A stretch of 64,000 nt of DNA, taken from assembly GCA_963790965.1 (NCBI GenBank), contig CAWBQO010000006.1, positions 682,001-746,000 of the forward strand, written 5' to 3'. This stretch comes from CAWBQO01 sp963790965 (GTDB lineage: Bacteria > Bacteroidota > Rhodothermia > Rhodothermales > DASSAV01). Positions within the stretch are counted from its first letter, which is position 1; each line of letters starts with the position of its first letter. The notes beneath the pieces were generated by a model. It did no database searches and was not told the origin of the DNA. It was given only the letters and a program-made list of their open reading frames with translations. The position numbers and the translations under genes are program-made. Shown one piece after another: positions 61,984 through 64,000 of this stretch.

Positions 61984-63717
61984 TTGACGTATCAATGGCG
62001 GCATCGGCCGGTCGAGCGGCCGGACACGGTGGACAGGCTGCAGCGGGAACTCAACAATCTGCCGGAGGCACTCGCGCTTTCGCTCGTGCATCGCGGCGTC
62101 TCGACGTTTGAAGAGGCGCGGTTGTTCTTCCGCCCGGCGCTGGAGCATCTGCACGATCCGTTGCTGATGCAGGACATGGAGCGCGCCGCGCGCCGCGTGG
62201 CAACGGCCGTGCGCGGCCGCGAGCGCGTGCTCGTCTACGGGGACTACGATGTCGACGGGACAACCTCTACCGCGCTCATGGTGTCGTTCCTCCGCGACCT
62301 GGGCGCGAGCGTCGAGTACTTCGTCCCCCACCGCATAGAGGACGGCTACGGGCTTGGCTCTGCCGGCATTCGGAAGGCGGCTGCGCTGGGCGCTTCGCTC
62401 ATTATCGCCCTGGACTGCGGCATCACGGCCCGTGAGCCTGCGCTCGAAGCAAAGGGTCTCGGCCTCGACCTGATCATCGGCGACCACCACACGCCGGAGG
62501 GCACCCTGCCCGATGCCACGGCCGTTCTCAACCCGAAGCGCGCCGACTGTTCGTACCCCTTTAAAGAACTCTCCGGCTGCGGCGTAGGCTTCAAACTCGC
62601 GCAGGCCGTCTGCACCCTGTTGGGCGAGCCGCAGGAGACGGCGCTGAACTATCTGGACCTCGTGGCGCTCTCCATCGCGTCCGACATCGTGCCCATGGTC
62701 GGCGAGAACCGCGTTCTCATGGCGGAAGGGCTAAAGCTGCTGCGCGAAGGCGGAAGGCCCGGCATCTTCCGTCTCGCCGAGCAGGCCGGCCTCGACCTAA
62801 AGACGTGCTCGACGCAGAACCTCGTCTTCGGCCTCGGCCCGCGCATCAACGCGGCCGGCCGGATGGGCAGCGCCGAGGCGGCCGTGGACCTGCTCCTCGC
62901 GCCGGACATGGATGCCGCGCACGGACTGGCGCAGGAGCTTGAAGCGGCGAACCAGAACCGCCGGCTTCTGGACAAGGCCACCCTTGCCGAGGCCGACGCG
63001 CAAGCGGGCACCCGGTCGACCGAGCACTCGGCCGTGCTCTACAGCCCCGACTGGCATCCCGGCGTCGTCGGGATCGTGGCGAGCCGAATCGTGGAACGAT
63101 ATAACGTGCCCACCGTGATGCTTTGCCGCTCCAACGGGATCGTCAAAGGCTCGGTTCGCTCCATCGAAGGCATCAACGTTTACGATGCGCTGACCGATTG
63201 CAAAGACCTGCTCCGGACGTTCGGCGGGCACGATCATGCGGCCGGCCTGTCGTTGACGGAGGAGAACATTCCCGCATTTCGCGAGCGGTTTGAAGAGGCC
63301 GTCGCGGCGCGGTTCGTGCCGGAGCAGCTCGTCCCGGCGATCGAGGTGGACGCCGTGCAGCCACTGGAGGGTATCGACCAACGCTTCTGGGCGGTGCTTC
63401 GGCAGTTCGAGCCGCACGGGCCATATAATGATACGCCAATCTTCGAAGCGGACGCGCTCCGCCTCGTGGGCGACGTGCGCACAGTTGGAAAGGACGCGAC
63501 GCATCTCAAGTTCGCCGTAAAGCGCGCCGACACGGCGCAACCGATGGCGGTCATCGGGTTCGGCCTGGGTTCGTACCTGGGCGCGCTTAATGGCGCACGA
63601 GCAAAAGGCATACCGGTCGATTTGCTCTACAGCGTTCAGGAAAACACCTGGAACGGAACGACCACCCTGCAGCTCCGCGCCCGCGACATACGCATCAGCG
63701 AGGAAGCGGCGCTATAG
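61984..63717 (+). CDS. recJ: Single-stranded-DNA-specific exonuclease RecJ
   Basis: 577 residues from a TTG start with AGAGGAAA upstream; the start sequence TYQWRHRP is the normal RecJ opening. DHH-family motifs are intact: YGDYDVDGTTS, DCGIT and GDHHTPEG in the first domain, and FGGHDHAAGLSL in the DHHA1 domain. It degrades single-stranded DNA 5-prime to 3-prime in recombination and repair. The coaE start codon lies directly after its stop. Confidence 0.95.
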   Translation: MTYQWRHRPVERPDTVDRLQRELNNLPEALALSLVHRGVSTFEEARLFFRPALEHLHDPLLMQDMERAARRVATAVRGRERVLVYGDYDVDGTTSTALMVSFLRDLGASVEYFVPHRIEDGYGLGSAGIRKAAALGASLIIALDCGITAREPALEAKGLGLDLIIGDHHTPEGTLPDATAVLNPKRADCSYPFKELSGCGVGFKLAQAVCTLLGEPQETALNYLDLVALSIASDIVPMVGENRVLMAEGLKLLREGGRPGIFRLAEQAGLDLKTCSTQNLVFGLGPRINAAGRMGSAEAAVDLLLAPDMDAAHGLAQELEAANQNRRLLDKATLAEADAQAGTRSTEHSAVLYSPDWHPGVVGIVASRIVERYNVPTVMLCRSNGIVKGSVRSIEGINVYDALTDCKDLLRTFGGHDHAAGLSLTEENIPAFRERFEEAVAARFVPEQLVPAIEVDAVQPLEGIDQRFWAVLRQFEPHGPYNDTPIFEADALRLVGDVRTVGKDATHLKFAVKRADTAQPMAVIGFGLGSYLGALNGARAKGIPVDLLYSVQENTWNGTTTLQLRARDIRISEEAAL

Positions 63718-64000
63718 ATGCTCACGCCTATGTTGCGCACGCTCGGCGTCACCGGTGGGATCGGCAGCGGTAAGACGACCGTCTGCCGGATGCTTGAAGA
63801 GAAAGGCGCGCGCCTGTTCAATGCCGACCTCGCAGCGCGGCGCATCATGGCCGAGGACGCTGATGTTCGGCGCGAAGTGCAAGAGGCCTTCGGGCGGGAG
63901 AGCTACCGGGAAGGCGTGCTGGACCGCCCGTTCGTCGCATCGAAGGTGTTTGGAGACGCCGACGCGCTGAAGAGGCTCAACGCCATTGTCCACCCGCGCG
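63718..64000 (+). CDS. coaE: Dephospho-CoA kinase (CoaE), 3-prime truncated by window end
   Basis: 94 codons visible. TLGVTGGIGSGKTTVCRML is the P-loop of CoaE, followed by ARLFNADLAARRIM with the Asp that positions dephospho-CoA, and LKRLNAIVHPR. It performs the last step of CoA synthesis. The start ATG directly follows the recJ TAG; a second ATG 12 bp downstream is possible. Confidence 0.92.
   Translation, partial: MLTPMLRTLGVTGGIGSGKTTVCRMLEEKGARLFNADLAARRIMAEDADVRREVQEAFGRESYREGVLDRPFVASKVFGDADALKRLNAIVHPR

Overview
The window is GC-rich, gene-dense bacterial chromosome with no phage, rRNA, tRNA or CRISPR that I can see. Several features point to the Bacteroidota/Rhodothermota side of the tree, probably a Rhodothermales-like organism. 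These are a Bacteroidota-type UvrA, a BtuB plus beta-propeller lipoprotein cobalamin locus, a class II (B12) ribonucleotide reductase, many genes without a clear Shine-Dalgarno sequence, and a dispersed repeat whose minus strand reads NTPLNPPRGG. The taxon is an inference; no marker gene settles it.

Layout. 1-5.8 kb (minus): a von Willebrand A membrane protein, then a tight hddC-hddA-gmhA-gmhB-methyltransferase operon for GDP-D-glycero-D-manno-heptose. 6-20 kb: DinB-like protein, ilvE, an AAA ATPase, uvrA, a SleB-like hydrolase, a GH95 fucosidase, an orphan GroES-like protein, a 30-residue membrane peptide, ggt, a DUF389 membrane protein and a secreted protein. 21.1-30.5 kb (plus): a nine-gene propionate cluster made of split B12-dependent methylmalonyl-CoA mutase, MeaB, epimerase, all four subunits of a Na+-pumping methylmalonyl-CoA decarboxylase, and a CoA-transferase. 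An exact 18-bp palindrome precedes it. 31.4-35.2 kb: nrdJ, with inverted DnaA-box-like sites in its long upstream region. 35.2-38.3 kb: an outer-membrane barrel with a chemoreceptor. 38.4-42.8 kb: small proteins, a Pmp3-family peptide, cca, and a lipoprotein whose signal peptide is encoded across a run of 11 G. 42.8-46.4 kb (minus): a cobalamin riboswitch, then btuB, a BtuG-like propeller lipoprotein and a BFD-like [2Fe-2S] protein. 46.5-53.8 kb: nadC, thioesterase, accA, a GT2/polyprenyl-glycosylphosphotransferase fusion, MATE and a COG4705 membrane protein. 53.9-56.8 kb: a pentaheme cytochrome and a cytochrome c/beta-barrel fusion. 57-64 kb: two aldo/keto reductases, an SPW/VKOR membrane protein, recJ and a partial coaE.

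Themes. Cobalamin links three loci: two B12-dependent enzymes (mutase, NrdJ) and a riboswitch-controlled uptake operon. The propionate cluster has biotin carrier, carboxyltransferase and both membrane subunits but no biotin carboxylase, so the parts fit a sodium-pumping decarboxylase better than a carboxylase. Five copies of a ~170-bp element with imperfect terminal inverted repeats, all in one orientation, lie between genes; two other extragenic hairpin repeats are present. The most promising unusual items are the [2Fe-2S] protein in the B12 operon, the cytochrome-barrel fusion beside a pentaheme cytochrome, the homopolymer-bearing Cys-rich lipoprotein with its membrane partner, and the GT2/PGT fusion.
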